48,760 nucleotides of DNA from Candidatus Woesearchaeota archaeon (GCA_013329045.1 DUKZ01000003.1:1-48760), one strand, 5' to 3'. Positions 34,616-42,667 are shown, counted from the first letter of the stretch. Program-made: numbers and translations. Notes: generated from the letters alone by a model not told the origin.

Positions 34616-35350
34616 TTATGCTGCCTCCTTGACAGGTTTTGGCATGGTTGGATGGTCAGCCGGGCGAAGGGCCATATATGCGAATACTTTGCCTCCAAGC
34701 AATAGTTCGCCCTGCTCGTCCTAAATCTCTCGTTCGAAGACACGATATCCTCTGCCACCAGCTTGCTGAACATGGTATACTGGATTATAGATCGTTTCAC
34801 CTGATATACCCTCACGCCCAATGGTTATTCCACCAGAAGTGAGCAAGATGTTCCAAAGCCTGTCTTCAGGTGTAGTATCTCTCAGTTCTTGAGATGTTGG
34901 AGGAGGAGTCCAATCTCTGATACCATAACCGTTCGAGAACGTATCCCACCCAGGGATTTGGCAGAGCACGTGTTCATAGAAATCATAAGGGGAGCTGACG
35001 GGGAATGTCATTTCAACAAACTGGGTACAGTAGGTGGTTCTGGGGGAATAATCATTCTCAAGGGTTTCTTTATCCCTGTATCTTGTCCAACGAAATGGCT
35101 CTCCACGAATATCCAATCCAAATCTTGCTCCAGGAGTTAAAGCCTCCAAGGTAGGTAAAGCAACTCGTAAAGCCTTCATATGAGCACGGTAATGACTGGC
35201 TGCTTGGTGAAGCGCCCTTTGTGATGTATGGGTAACATTATCATTAGAAGCTGCAATATCAGCATTCATCTTAACAATATGATTTAATCCTCTAAGAACC
35301 CTCTCAACCAATTCCTGGTCGAGCGCCTCAAACATCTCATCAAATGCCAT
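34616..35350 (-). pseudogene. Uncharacterised gene interrupted by an in-frame TAG
   Basis: From the ATG at 35350 (TATA CTTTAAATAG about 20-30 bp upstream) the frame runs 209 codons to TAG at 34721-34723. In the same frame it then continues for 34 protein-like codons (DEQGELLLGGKVFAYMALRP...) to TAA at 34616, followed by a T-rich stretch. A CAG-to-TAG change would produce this. The long part is helical at first (VERVLRGLNHIVKM) and alpha/beta later; no known domain. If the TAG is a true end the product is 209 residues. Whether the gene still works is open. Confidence 0.55.
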
Positions 35351-35410
35351 ACAGAGAAGAATCAGGTTTCCTATTTAAAGATTTAGTGAACCCCCAAAAA
35401 AAGGTTTTCG

Positions 35411-35457
35411 AAAAAAAGAAAACCCCTTGCGGGGCTTCAAAAGCTTCGTTTTGGGGG
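35411..35457 (-). repeat. Left copy of the terminator-like repeat flanking the MazF module
   Basis: About 47 bp: A7-G-AAAA, then CCCC-TTGC-GGGG, CTTC, and TTTTGGGGG. On the minus strand it is a hairpin (CCCCGCAAGGGG) followed by TTTTCTTTTTTT, the form of an intrinsic terminator. A near copy lies at 36144-36198 behind ftsZ. The two copies bracket the AbrB-MazF genes. Confidence 0.7.
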
Positions 35458-35503
35458 AAAAAGCGATAATATTATATACTTTACTTTCTTTACTTTCTTT
35501 ACA

Positions 35504-35731
35504 ATGGAAATAAGAACGGTTAGGATTTCAAGCAAGAGGCAGATTACCATCCCAAAGTCTTTTAAGAATCTTAGGGAAGGTCAAGATGCACTCCTTATAA
35601 GCAGAAACGATGAGATTATCATCAAGCCAATCAAAGAAGTCACTGAAGCAGCCCTCCTCTCAGAAAAGGCACTCGCCGAATGCTGGAATTGTACAGAAGA
35701 TGAGGAGGCATTTGCCTATTTTCAAAAATGA
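35504..35731 (+). CDS. AbrB/SpoVT-family antitoxin
   Basis: A 75-residue protein with the swapped-hairpin AbrB domain: VRISSKRQITIPKSF (about 6-20) and DALLISRNDEIIIKPI (about 28-43). The C-terminal 30 residues are acidic and would cover the toxin. It should bind the promoter as autorepressor and neutralise the MazF-like toxin, whose ATG overlaps its TGA. TATA (ATTATATACTTT) is about 25-35 bp upstream, next to tandem TTTACTTTC units that may be its operator. Confidence 0.8.
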   Translation: MEIRTVRISSKRQITIPKSFKNLREGQDALLISRNDEIIIKPIKEVTEAALLSEKALAECWNCTEDEEAFAYFQK

Positions 35732-36051
35732 AGCTGTATGATATTGTCCTTGTTGATTTTCCTTTTTCTGATCTGAGCCAGTCGAAGCTGCGCCCTGCAT
35801 TAATCGTTTCTCTGCCTGGAGGAGACAATCTTATCCTTTGTCAAATAACTACTAAAAGAAGAAGCATTTCGACTTATGAGATAATCTTAGACCGCAGCGT
35901 TTGCCAAGGAGACATACGCTTCGATGGCCATATCTATGTTGACATGATATTTACCCTCCATAAAACTTTGGCTCAACGGAACATTGGCTCTATTAATAAC
36001 CCTGAAACAAAGAAAGTGATCAGATCCAAACTTATCTCGCTCTTTGAATGA
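35728..36051 (+). CDS. MazF/PemK-family mRNA interferase toxin
   Basis: A 107-residue protein, standard MazF length. LYDIVLVDFPFSD (about 3-15) followed by KLRPALIVS (about 20-28) is the family's N-terminal SH3-like barrel signature with the catalytic Arg. CQITTK (about 38-43) supplies the Thr/Ser catalytic partner. Such toxins cleave RNA at short sequences and stop growth when the antitoxin is lost. Gene order antitoxin-toxin with ATGA overlap is canonical. Confidence 0.87.
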   Translation: MKLYDIVLVDFPFSDLSQSKLRPALIVSLPGGDNLILCQITTKRRSISTYEIILDRSVCQGDIRFDGHIYVDMIFTLHKTLAQRNIGSINNPETKKVIRSKLISLFE

Positions 36052-36143
36052 ATCCTGCGCGATTCATTGCTTTGCATTGCTTTGATGATTGTTTTATTCT
36101 GAACAAGATAAGGTTCCTCATAGGTCAATAAAGAAAAAAATAT

Positions 36144-36198
36144 AAAAAAAAGAAAACCCCTTACGGGGTTCCAAGAGCCTTCATTCATTTTGGGGGGG
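36144..36198 (-). terminator. ftsZ terminator and right copy of the flanking repeat
   Basis: On the minus strand, 33 bp after the ftsZ stop, the sequence is CCCCC-AAAAT..., then the hairpin CCCCGTAAGGGG followed by TTTTCTTTTTTTT. That is a convincing terminator for ftsZ. It repeats the element at 35411-35457 with a few substitutions and a small insertion. Confidence 0.7.
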
Positions 36199-36230
36199 TG
36201 GTAAAATAAAATGAAGGCTAGAAATGAGCA

Positions 36231-37322
36231 TCACTGAATGATCTCGATCCCTAGCTCATCACTGAGCTCATACAGGTCATCCTTCCTCCTGGAAGCGGCT
36301 GGCGCTGCGGTGCTCTTCCCCAGGATCCAGGGGCTCTTGACACCGGTAATGATGGTCATTACGGTAATCTTGCCCTTCATGGAATCATCAATCCTGGCAC
36401 CCCAGATGATATTTGCATCATCATCCATGGAGTCGGTCACCAATTCACCAACCCTGTTGATGTCATCCAAAGTCAAGTCCGGACCGCCAGAGACATGGAT
36501 TATTGCACCAGTTGCGCCTTCATAATTGATATCGAGCAAGGGGTTTGACAATGCTCCCTTGACTGCCTCTTCAACCCTATTATTCGTATCTGATGCGCCA
36601 ACGCCAATTGCTGCCACGCCGCCATTTGTCATGATCGTCTTTACATCAGCATAGTCAAGGTTGACTAAGCTTGGGATAGCGATGGTCTCAACAATACCCT
36701 TGATCATCGTTGCGACAAGCTCATTTGCCACAGCAAATGCTTGTTCGACTGGCAAGTTACCCGCAATCTCAACGAGCCGGTTATTATCAATCACGATGAC
36801 CGTATCTGCAACCCTCCTGAGCTGGGATAGGCCAAATTCCGCCTTTTCGATTCTTGCCCGCTCGATTTTGAATGGCATGGTCACGGTACCGATGACGATT
36901 GCCCCCGTATCCCTTGCGACTTGCGCTACGATCGGAGCGCCACCGGTGCCCGTTCCGCCACCCATGCCGGCACAGACAAATAACATGTCTGAGCCCTTAA
37001 TAGCCTCTTTTATCTCCTGGAGACTTTCCTGAGCAGACTCGGCCCCCTTTTCCGGGAAGCCGCCGCAGCCAAGGCCGCGCGTGATATCTTTACCGATCAA
37101 GAATTTCCGATCAGACTGTATCATATTGAGATGCTGTTGGTCAGTATTGCATGCGATCACTTCGGCACCTTGGATCCCTTTCTTGTACATCCAGTTTGCC
37201 ATGTTGTTGCCAGCGCCACCAACACCCATTACCTTGATGTTTGCCTGCTGGACATCAACATTGATGCTTGCTTTGTCGATTTCCTGCTTGGCTCTTACTG
37301 CGTTCTCAATGATAAAATCCAT
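36231..37322 (-). CDS. ftsZ: Cell division GTPase FtsZ
   Basis: A 363-residue FtsZ. VMGVGGAGNNMANWM (about 31-45) begins the nucleotide fold, the tubulin signature GMGGGTGTGGAP is near 118-129, and VIDNNRL plus the T7 region NLDYADVKTIM carry catalytic contacts. The C-terminal tail after about 335 is short and ends with DELGIEIIQ, a likely partner-binding peptide. It polymerises at mid-cell to drive division. The promoter is probably TTTATAAA near 37396-37405 (minus). A winged-helix regulator is divergent from it with tandem palindromes in the shared spacer. Confidence 0.95.
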   Translation of the reverse strand: MDFIIENAVRAKQEIDKASINVDVQQANIKVMGVGGAGNNMANWMYKKGIQGAEVIACNTDQQHLNMIQSDRKFLIGKDITRGLGCGGFPEKGAESAQESLQEIKEAIKGSDMLFVCAGMGGGTGTGGAPIVAQVARDTGAIVIGTVTMPFKIERARIEKAEFGLSQLRRVADTVIVIDNNRLVEIAGNLPVEQAFAVANELVATMIKGIVETIAIPSLVNLDYADVKTIMTNGGVAAIGVGASDTNNRVEEAVKGALSNPLLDINYEGATGAIIHVSGGPDLTLDDINRVGELVTDSMDDDANIIWGARIDDSMKGKITVMTIITGVKSPWILGKSTAAPAASRRKDDLYELSDELGIEIIQ

Positions 37323-37525
37323 TCTTTTTAGCCCCCTTTTTTTGTTGATATTGAATGCGACACGGTGGTTCGCTGGCTGTTTTGCTAAAACAAACCTTTA
37401 TAAATTTGTGAAAAAGGTTATTAATAAACTTTTCGCTTCTTAAAAATATATTAATTTGTATAATAGTGTACTCCAGGCGAATACCACTAAGAAATTCTCG
37501 TCATTATCCTCAATCGTTTCATATT

Positions 37526-37568
37526 TGGAACATTGTTCCATACAAGGAACATTGTTCCATAAATGGAA
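37526..37568. promoter_or_regulatory. Tandem palindromic operators between ftsZ and a regulator gene
   Basis: TGGAACATTGTTCCA (37526-37540) is a perfect 15-bp palindrome, and AGGAACATTGTTCCA (37545-37559) repeats its core 19 bp on. A third, looser palindrome TTCCATAAATGGAA overlaps at 37555-37568. They end just before the regulator's TATA box (GCTTAAATAG, about 37571-37580). A dimeric winged-helix protein, most simply the adjacent gene product, should bind here. Confidence 0.7.
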
Positions 37569-37602
37569 AAGCTTAAATAGAAGGGCATCACCGGAGAGGG
37601 AC

Positions 37603-38139
37603 ATGGACAAACTTGAGGTGATCCAGAGCCTTTTTGATCAAAGCCTTGTGTCAGTTTTCAGGGTTTTTGCAACAAATCCTGATAAGCAATTCTACCTGCG
37701 GGAGGCTGCAGGGGTGGCTGATGTGCCAGTCACTTCCACCTTCCGGATCATCCACAAGCTGCTCGAACTCAAGCTGATCAAACAGGTTGACGTAAACAAG
37801 TTCAAGCTCTATCAGTTTGACAAGAATGATACCGCGTTGCTCCTTGCAGGAATGCTGCGGGAAAAGAACCGGGCACTGGACGAATTTTTAGCCCAGGCAA
37901 AACAGATGCCAGGAATCAGGCTCATCATCCTCCATGGCCAGGAAACAGAGAAGAAGGCCTCCGTCTTGCTGCTTGGGGAAAATATCCTTCAGGATCGCCT
38001 TCGAGACCTCAAAACCGAGATCATGGCGAAATATGACTTCAATATCAACTACATGACCCTGAACAGCGACCAGTATGAGCAGATGACCTCTCTTGGATTA
38101 TTGCCAAAGGATAAGAAGATATTGTATGAGGGAGGGTAA
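37603..38139 (+). CDS. Winged-helix transcription regulator
   Basis: About 178 residues from the ATG at 37603, about 25 bp after the TATA; the longer open frame upstream runs through the operator and is not used. Residues about 12-65 form a winged helix (FYLREAAGVADVPVTSTFRIIHKLLELKLI). A C-terminal alpha/beta domain (IRLIILHGQETEKKASVLLLGEN, about 105-127) resembles nucleotidyltransferase-like folds seen in DPANN regulators, without a GS-DxD motif. Divergent from ftsZ and preceded by tandem palindromes, it probably regulates itself and perhaps ftsZ. Confidence 0.75.
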   Translation: MDKLEVIQSLFDQSLVSVFRVFATNPDKQFYLREAAGVADVPVTSTFRIIHKLLELKLIKQVDVNKFKLYQFDKNDTALLLAGMLREKNRALDEFLAQAKQMPGIRLIILHGQETEKKASVLLLGENILQDRLRDLKTEIMAKYDFNINYMTLNSDQYEQMTSLGLLPKDKKILYEGG

Positions 38140-38153
38140 GAATATCCTTATTA

Positions 38154-38687
38154 TTAATCCTTGTTATACCTGCCGATCAACTCTGCTTGGACTAGAATGT
38201 GTCCATCCATTGCCCGCTCAATCTGTTCCTTGACTGGGCCATCTGGTAAGTTGAGTGAGGTATCAAGGGCATATAGTTTGAAAAAATACCGATGAGTGCC
38301 TGATGGTGGGCATGGGCCTCCATAGCCAGTCTTGCCAAAGCTGGTAGTACCCTCCGGCCAGGTAATGGCAGCATCTTCTGGGATAATTGTGGTTTCTGGC
38401 GGGATGTTGTATAAGAGCCAATGAACCCAGTTACCCATCGGGACATCAGGGTCATCAACGATCAAGACAAGGCTTTTTGCCTGTTCTGGGGCAGCGCTGA
38501 TGTGAAGCTCTGGACTTATTTCATCCCCATCACAGGTGTATTTGGCAGGAATCATCCCGCCGTTTCCAAAAGAAGGGCTTGAGAGTTTCATGATACCTCC
38601 TACGGGTGCCTTGGTTGGTTCTGATATATCCGGTGCTTGCCTTGAGCATCCAATAACAAGGAGCATGGCAAGAAGCCACCATCTCAT
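38154..38687 (-). CDS. PEBP/YbhB-family lipoprotein
   Basis: A 177-residue protein of the phosphatidylethanolamine-binding/Raf kinase inhibitor-like family. A short signal peptide ends in the lipobox LVIGC (Cys14). The fold markers are YTCDGDEISPEL (about 49-60), VDDPDVPMGNWVHWLLYNIP (about 77-96) and GYGGPCPPSGTHRYFFKLYAL (about 121-141), forming the anion-binding pocket. Prokaryotic members have no settled function. TATA (CCTTTATAATATT, minus) is about 20-35 bp upstream. Confidence 0.9.
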   Translation of the reverse strand: MRWWLLAMLLVIGCSRQAPDISEPTKAPVGGIMKLSSPSFGNGGMIPAKYTCDGDEISPELHISAAPEQAKSLVLIVDDPDVPMGNWVHWLLYNIPPETTIIPEDAAITWPEGTTSFGKTGYGGPCPPSGTHRYFFKLYALDTSLNLPDGPVKEQIERAMDGHILVQAELIGRYNKD

Positions 38688-38784
38688 AGGGCGCTTTGAG
38701 TGTCTGAATATTATAAAGGCTTCGGAATAAAGGCTTTGGAAAAGGGGAGTTTAATGATAAAACGTTGAAGGAAGTATTAGTTAA

Positions 38785-38875
38785 GGCAACACCACTAGCG
38801 CAAACGCGATGTATCATCGCGAGCCTTTCGAGCAAAAGCGAGAAAAGCGGTTTGCCTGCCAGTGGTGGTGTTGCC
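38785..38875 (-). repeat. Cloverleaf repeat, copy 1
   Basis: A 91-bp inverted-repeat element in the gap behind tRNA-Arg. Outer arms GGCAACACCAC / GTGGTGTTGCC close it. Reading the minus strand, the inner arms are ACTGGCAGGCAAAC / GTTTGCGCTAG, with two apical hairpins: GCTTTTC / GAAAGGC and CGCGATG-ATA-CATCGCG. The inner-arm sequence is shared with copy 2 (42547-42640), while outer arm and hairpins differ but still pair. Confidence 0.7.
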
Positions 38876-38930
38876 GAGATCTGAACAGCTCAATATTGAT
38901 TAGGTAATAGGATCTTAAAAGAATAAGTAC

Positions 38931-39004
38931 GCCCGTGCGAGGATTTGAACCCCGGGCCTTCAGGTCCGCAACCTGACGCACTATCCAAGCTATGCAACAC
39001 GGGC
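38931..39004 (-). tRNA. tRNA-Arg (anticodon GCG)
   Basis: A 74-nt cloverleaf on the minus strand. The acceptor stem GCCCGTG pairs with CACGGGC, D arm GCAT/GTGC, anticodon stem TCAGG/CCTGA around the loop TTGCGGA (anticodon GCG, decoding CGC/CGU), and the T arm has TTCAAAT in its loop. No intron; CCA is not encoded. A TATA (CTTATATAAAG, minus, near 39027-39038) lies about 22-34 bp upstream. A cloverleaf repeat sits downstream. Confidence 0.95.
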
Positions 39005-39049
39005 AGAGAAATAATGAAGAAAGGCCTCTTTATATAAGTTCTGGTGGAG

Positions 39050-39072
39050 AAAAAAAGAAAAAAAGAAAAAAG
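39050..39072 (-). terminator. T-tract terminator behind the CGDG lipoprotein gene
   Basis: Minus-strand TTTTTTCTTTTTTTCTTTTTTTCT directly follows the stop of the lipoprotein gene and precedes the tRNA promoter. It is a typical hairpin-free archaeal terminator that would insulate the tRNA. Confidence 0.6.
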
Positions 39073-39074
39073 GC

Positions 39075-40226
39075 TTAAGCCATCCCCATTGCTGCGAGGA
39101 AACCCTCAGAATAGCCTTCAGAGTATGCTGCGTTTTTTTCTGCAGCTTTGCAATGCGGGTATGCAGGCCGGGTCTTACACACTTCTTTACATACAAGGCT
39201 ATCGCTGTTCTCACAGGCTTTTGCGCAGCCAAGGTTTGGAAATCCCACACAACATTGCTCGCTTATCTGAGCAGGAATGCCGGGTCTTGGTGTGCACGAT
39301 CCTCTGATTTGTGAGCACCAACCTGGCGCAGAGCCACTACCAATATTAGCACATTGATTGAAACATTGGTAAAGATCATTAGATGGAGGCTGCGATGCAG
39401 AGGCCACATTGACACAATACCCACCACAATCATTGGATTTTGGATCCTCACAAGCAGTGTTATAATCATCGCTGCCTTCTCTATATCCATCACACCAATC
39501 AGCCTTAAATTGGCTTGATGGAGAGCAGAAAGAATCACAATATGTCTGATCATCACCTTTCGCATCATTATTGCAGAAATCCGCACAGTCTTTTGTATTC
39601 ATTTTCTGCATTATCTCGTCCTGGTTTGACCCGCACGCATCTGCAAAGGTGGGTTGTTTCTCGGTGCAGTCCTGAGGACAGGAATCAGGGGATTCATCAC
39701 TATTGCAAGCACCATCACCACAAGAGGCATCGATCAGACCACAATCCTGAGGGCAAGAATCCCTTGATTCGCCAGCATCACAAGAACCATCCCCACAGAG
39801 CATCCCAGAATCCCCAGGATAGCCGCAGTCACCAGGGCAGTTGTATGAGTCCTCTGTGCCACCCTGATTGCACGTTCCATCACCACAATACTCATAGGGG
39901 CCAGTCATGCCATCATCACCTGCTGCAACAGAGCAATCTGTTGGGCAACTGTTTTTATCTTCGCTAGGATTGCACGTTCCATCACCACAGCTGAAGTCAC
40001 AGTATTTATTGATGGCAGGGCATGTGGCCATGCAAGCATCAATTGCATCTTGATCGTAATTCTTGTCATTGCATTCCTGCAAACAAGCCATATCAGGCTC
40101 CATCCAACAACCTTCCTCTAACTCTTGATTTGATAGATCATCATTCGGACCGGTGAATTGTCCCTGGGAACAACTAATCAACAGGATCAAAACAATAAAA
40201 CTTCCATAGAGCAAGATTTTTTTCAT
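39075..40226 (-). CDS. Lipoprotein with four CGDG cysteine repeats
   Basis: A 383-residue protein. The signal peptide (MKKILLYGSFIVLILLIS) ends in a lipobox with Cys19. About residues 77-190 hold four repeats CGDG-x-C-x(3)-(G/E)-x(n)-C-P-x-D-C, each with four cysteines and an Asp-rich loop that may bind a metal. A further Cys-rich C-terminal half (NDCGGYC, QCCVGFPNLGCAKAC) extends to residue 370. It would be anchored outside the membrane with many disulfides, like the giant protein at 12000-16649. GAGGTGA ribosome site and TATA (TTTATATATC, minus) are present. Confidence 0.85.
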   Translation of the reverse strand: MKKILLYGSFIVLILLISCSQGQFTGPNDDLSNQELEEGCWMEPDMACLQECNDKNYDQDAIDACMATCPAINKYCDFSCGDGTCNPSEDKNSCPTDCSVAAGDDGMTGPYEYCGDGTCNQGGTEDSYNCPGDCGYPGDSGMLCGDGSCDAGESRDSCPQDCGLIDASCGDGACNSDESPDSCPQDCTEKQPTFADACGSNQDEIMQKMNTKDCADFCNNDAKGDDQTYCDSFCSPSSQFKADWCDGYREGSDDYNTACEDPKSNDCGGYCVNVASASQPPSNDLYQCFNQCANIGSGSAPGWCSQIRGSCTPRPGIPAQISEQCCVGFPNLGCAKACENSDSLVCKEVCKTRPAYPHCKAAEKNAAYSEGYSEGFLAAMGMA

Positions 40227-40301
40227 GGACTCACCTCAAAGTTTTTATTAAAGATTAAGGTGTTTTTTGGATAGTGATATATAAATTTATGGAAAAGTTT
40301 T

Positions 40302-40458
40302 GCTCTGTAGACAAGTCTCGCTTCGTTCGACTTGTGCCGGCTCAACTCTCGACCATTTACGGAAAGGTGCTGCATTCCTGGATGGAAGCTACCCCTCGCG
40401 ACGCACTTGCCTCATTCTGGAGTGAGCTCGGCAGAAAGGCACTTATTCTCTACAGAGC
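40302..40458. ncRNA. Candidate structured RNA or inverted-repeat element
   Basis: In the 258-bp gap between the lipoprotein promoter and the next gene, GCTCTGTAGA (40302-40311) pairs perfectly with TCTACAGAGC (40449-40458) over 10 bp. Inside are ACAAGTC/GACTTGT (40311-40335, 11-nt loop) and a long-range helix GCCG-GCTCA (40336-40344) with TGAGC-T-CGGC (40423-40432). A TATA-like GATATATAAAT lies at about 40277-40287 on the plus strand. An 82-codon plus-strand frame also crosses it, so a peptide is not excluded. No known RNA family is recognised. Confidence 0.4.
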
Positions 40459-40484
40459 CGATAAGTTATGGAGAAAAGGATGCA

Positions 40485-40850
40485 TTATTCCATGCCGCAA
40501 AGGCGATCCAGCGACCGATTGATCTTCCTGCCCAAAGCCGCCCCGATAATGGCGAAAATCAACGCTGAAGTAGCCCAAGAATAGAATGATGTCGGATAGT
40601 GCTGGGCAAGCGTGTCTGCCTGAGACCAGGATATATACTGCTGCGTTCCTTCCCTCGGGGAGGGCCTTGCAACGAAGTGCTCGCCATACCGGTCGGTCAT
40701 CTTGCCGGTGAATGCAGCATAGCCATTCTTTCTCAATTCATAGCGAATGAAGATACGCTGAGGAGATTGCTCTGTCACTTCTATAACTGAGCCGACAAGG
40801 GCACCGAGGGTTATGCCACAGACAATATCCTCCCGGCGTTTTGGATCCAT
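40485..40850 (-). CDS. Small protein with two hydrophobic segments, function unknown
   Basis: A 121-residue protein. An N-terminal Gly/Val stretch (CGITLGALVGSVIEV, about 11-25) and a C-terminal helix (SWATSALIFAIIGAALG, about 89-105) could span the membrane. Between them is a soluble stretch of about 60 residues with alternating beta pattern (IFIRYELRKNGYAAF). It ends in the basic GRKINRSLDRL. No family recognised. Its promoter region lies in the 86-bp gap shared with the gene at 40937-41671 on the same strand. Confidence 0.6.
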   Translation of the reverse strand: MDPKRREDIVCGITLGALVGSVIEVTEQSPQRIFIRYELRKNGYAAFTGKMTDRYGEHFVARPSPREGTQQYISWSQADTLAQHYPTSFYSWATSALIFAIIGAALGRKINRSLDRLCGME

Positions 40851-40936
40851 AGGATCAAGAATGGTTATTGATTAATAAGAGTTTATATGATAAACTGATG
40901 ACATGATAAGCTGATGACAAATGAAGGATTCTGCCA

Positions 40937-41671
40937 TCACCATTCATTCCAGGACTCTTTCATATGGATAAAGAGCCGTTCCATGAACGCATCCAACTCA
41001 GGGAGAATGTCTTCCACAGTCTCAAACGATTCCCCCTTCTTTCTCAACTGGTATGTAAGATGTACCTCGCTGCCTTTTGCCTCCCACACACACCTCTCAT
41101 CTCTTGGCATTAGCTTCACTTCTGTTACTGCAATCATCACTGCATCCTCCTCAGAGTCAATCACCTCACAAAAATCGGATGCTTTTGCATACCAATTCAA
41201 TGATCTATCCTTGAGACCGGCAGGGGAGAAAGTCGAACAATAGTAAAGATATTGATACCTATGAAAATTAAGCGGTCCTGTCACCTGAACCTTTTCTTTC
41301 TCAGAATGGATACACGCATGCTCTCTGACAAACTGCCGCTCTTGCCTGAGCGCATCCAAGAGGGGGGAGTCGCCATTACAGCCAATAATCCTGAGAAAGT
41401 CGTCATAAGGGGTCAAAGCAGCATAGGGTCTTTTTTGTGATGGCAGGTAAAGACCGCCTGTTGCATTCGCTAGTTTTCTGGCTATCAAGGGATAGCTATA
41501 CACTGCACTTTCCGGCAGATATTCCTCATGCCCATCATAGGATGAAGCCTTTACTAATCCTCCTTCACCTGTCAGGATTATTGGCAAATCCCTAACTGAC
41601 CCAACCTTCTGCAATATGTCCCAAAGAGAAAGGGTCTCTGTCTCGTATGTGAACGGCAGGGAGATTTCCAT
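40937..41671 (-). CDS. Uncharacterised protein
   Basis: A 244-residue soluble-looking protein with alternating charged and hydrophobic segments and no signal peptide. Landmarks are SLWDILQKVGSV, FLRIIGCNGDSPLLDALRQERQFV and a C-terminal helix FMERLFIHMKESW. I do not recognise a domain or catalytic motif. Upstream, two GACTAG motifs occur about 11 bp apart, of unknown meaning. Confidence 0.65.
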   Translation of the reverse strand: MEISLPFTYETETLSLWDILQKVGSVRDLPIILTGEGGLVKASSYDGHEEYLPESAVYSYPLIARKLANATGGLYLPSQKRPYAALTPYDDFLRIIGCNGDSPLLDALRQERQFVREHACIHSEKEKVQVTGPLNFHRYQYLYYCSTFSPAGLKDRSLNWYAKASDFCEVIDSEEDAVMIAVTEVKLMPRDERCVWEAKGSEVHLTYQLRKKGESFETVEDILPELDAFMERLFIHMKESWNEW

Positions 41672-41757
41672 GCACTGAAAATATCACGGGAGATTATCAA
41701 GATTACACAAGGCAAGACTAGTGCAGACTAGGGATATACAGACAATGGTTTTGCACA

Positions 41758-42420
41758 TCAGGGAAGAGGAAATGCCAATGTGCTTGGCGCATACCTGCCA
41801 GCATGCGGGCCATCTTTTACATCAAAGCCTGCCCTGACAAGGTTGATCCGGACAAGGGCGGCACAGCTATATGTTGCGAGAATCGCAGATTTTTTCATCC
41901 TCGCATGGATGTTCGAGAAGAATTCTTCAGTCCAAAGCTCAGGGTTCTTTGGGGGAGAAAATGGATCGAGAAAGACTGCATCTGCCTTGTCTTTTATCTC
42001 GAGAATGGTCTCCCGAGCATCACCCAGATGAAGCTGGAGATCAACACCCCCCTGTTTTATGCTCAGCTTGTCTTTACTCAGACGCTTGATCATATTATAT
42101 ATAGCAGCGTATTCCTGGTCCATGTCGATTTTATTAATCAGGCCAAAGACCTGAGGATCCATCTCGAGCGCATAAATTTTTATCTTACACTTTGGATTGC
42201 TTGCCTTTGCAGTGTGTATTGCCAGCAAAGAGTTGTAACCTAGCCCAAAGCAGATATCAAGGATTGTAAGACTGCCGGATTTAGCCTTCTCAGCGATCTT
42301 GCACGGCTCTGCATATTTGAGCTTCGCTTCGCTGAGCGCGCCGGATAGCGAGTGATAGGCCTGTTCATAGACAGGATTTTCAAAGGTGATGGAATTATCG
42401 CCGGTGATGATCTGTTTCAT
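41758..42420 (-). CDS. MnmC-like SAM-dependent methyltransferase
   Basis: A 220-residue Rossmann methyltransferase. Motif I is ILDICFGLGYNSL (about 53-65), the acidic ribose contact is YALEMDP (about 83-89), and DAVFLDPFSPPKNPELWTEEFF (about 143-164) is the MnmC/DUF752 signature. In bacteria MnmC finishes the mnm5 side chain at tRNA wobble uridine. Archaeal members lack the FAD oxidase half, as here, so a tRNA-modification role is plausible. TATA (CCATTTTAAGC, minus) is about 40-50 bp upstream. Confidence 0.85.
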   Translation of the reverse strand: MKQIITGDNSITFENPVYEQAYHSLSGALSEAKLKYAEPCKIAEKAKSGSLTILDICFGLGYNSLLAIHTAKASNPKCKIKIYALEMDPQVFGLINKIDMDQEYAAIYNMIKRLSKDKLSIKQGGVDLQLHLGDARETILEIKDKADAVFLDPFSPPKNPELWTEEFFSNIHARMKKSAILATYSCAALVRINLVRAGFDVKDGPHAGRYAPSTLAFPLP

Positions 42421-42546
42421 TGTGATTCGTTAGTAAATAATTTGTTGGTAGAGAAGTGCTTAAAATGGTTTGGGAAAAGATATAGATGAAGAGCAGAAGA
42501 TGAAAGGCAAAAGATACCTGCAACAACAATGGCAAGATAAACAGAA

Positions 42547-42640
42547 AGAGCATCACCACCACTGGCCGGCAAACCAGTTTTTTCCTCCAGAAAAAACTTC
42601 GGTTTAGAGACTAAACCGTTTGCGCCAGGGGTGATGCTCT
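42547..42640 (+). repeat. Cloverleaf repeat, copy 2
   Basis: A 94-bp element in the 247-bp gap between guaB and the MnmC-like gene. Outer arms are AGAGCATCACC / GGTGATGCTCT; inner arms ACTGGCCGGCAAAC / GTTTGCGCCAG match copy 1 almost base for base. Apical hairpins are AGTTTTTTC / GAAAAAACT and CGGTTTAG-AGA-CTAAACCG. Outer arm and hairpin sequences differ from the other copies while pairing is kept. An 84-codon minus-strand frame across it is not considered a gene. Confidence 0.7.
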
Positions 42641-42667
42641 CAAGAAAGAAAGTTCTGAATGGTAGTC

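Noticed and set aside
34453-34723. Recoding (selenocysteine at TGA, pyrrolysine at TAG) as the reason for the in-frame stops
   Set aside because: Two different stops in adjacent genes, no hairpin like a SECIS element noticed in the 3' regions, and no recoding genes in the window; simple nonsense changes explain both.
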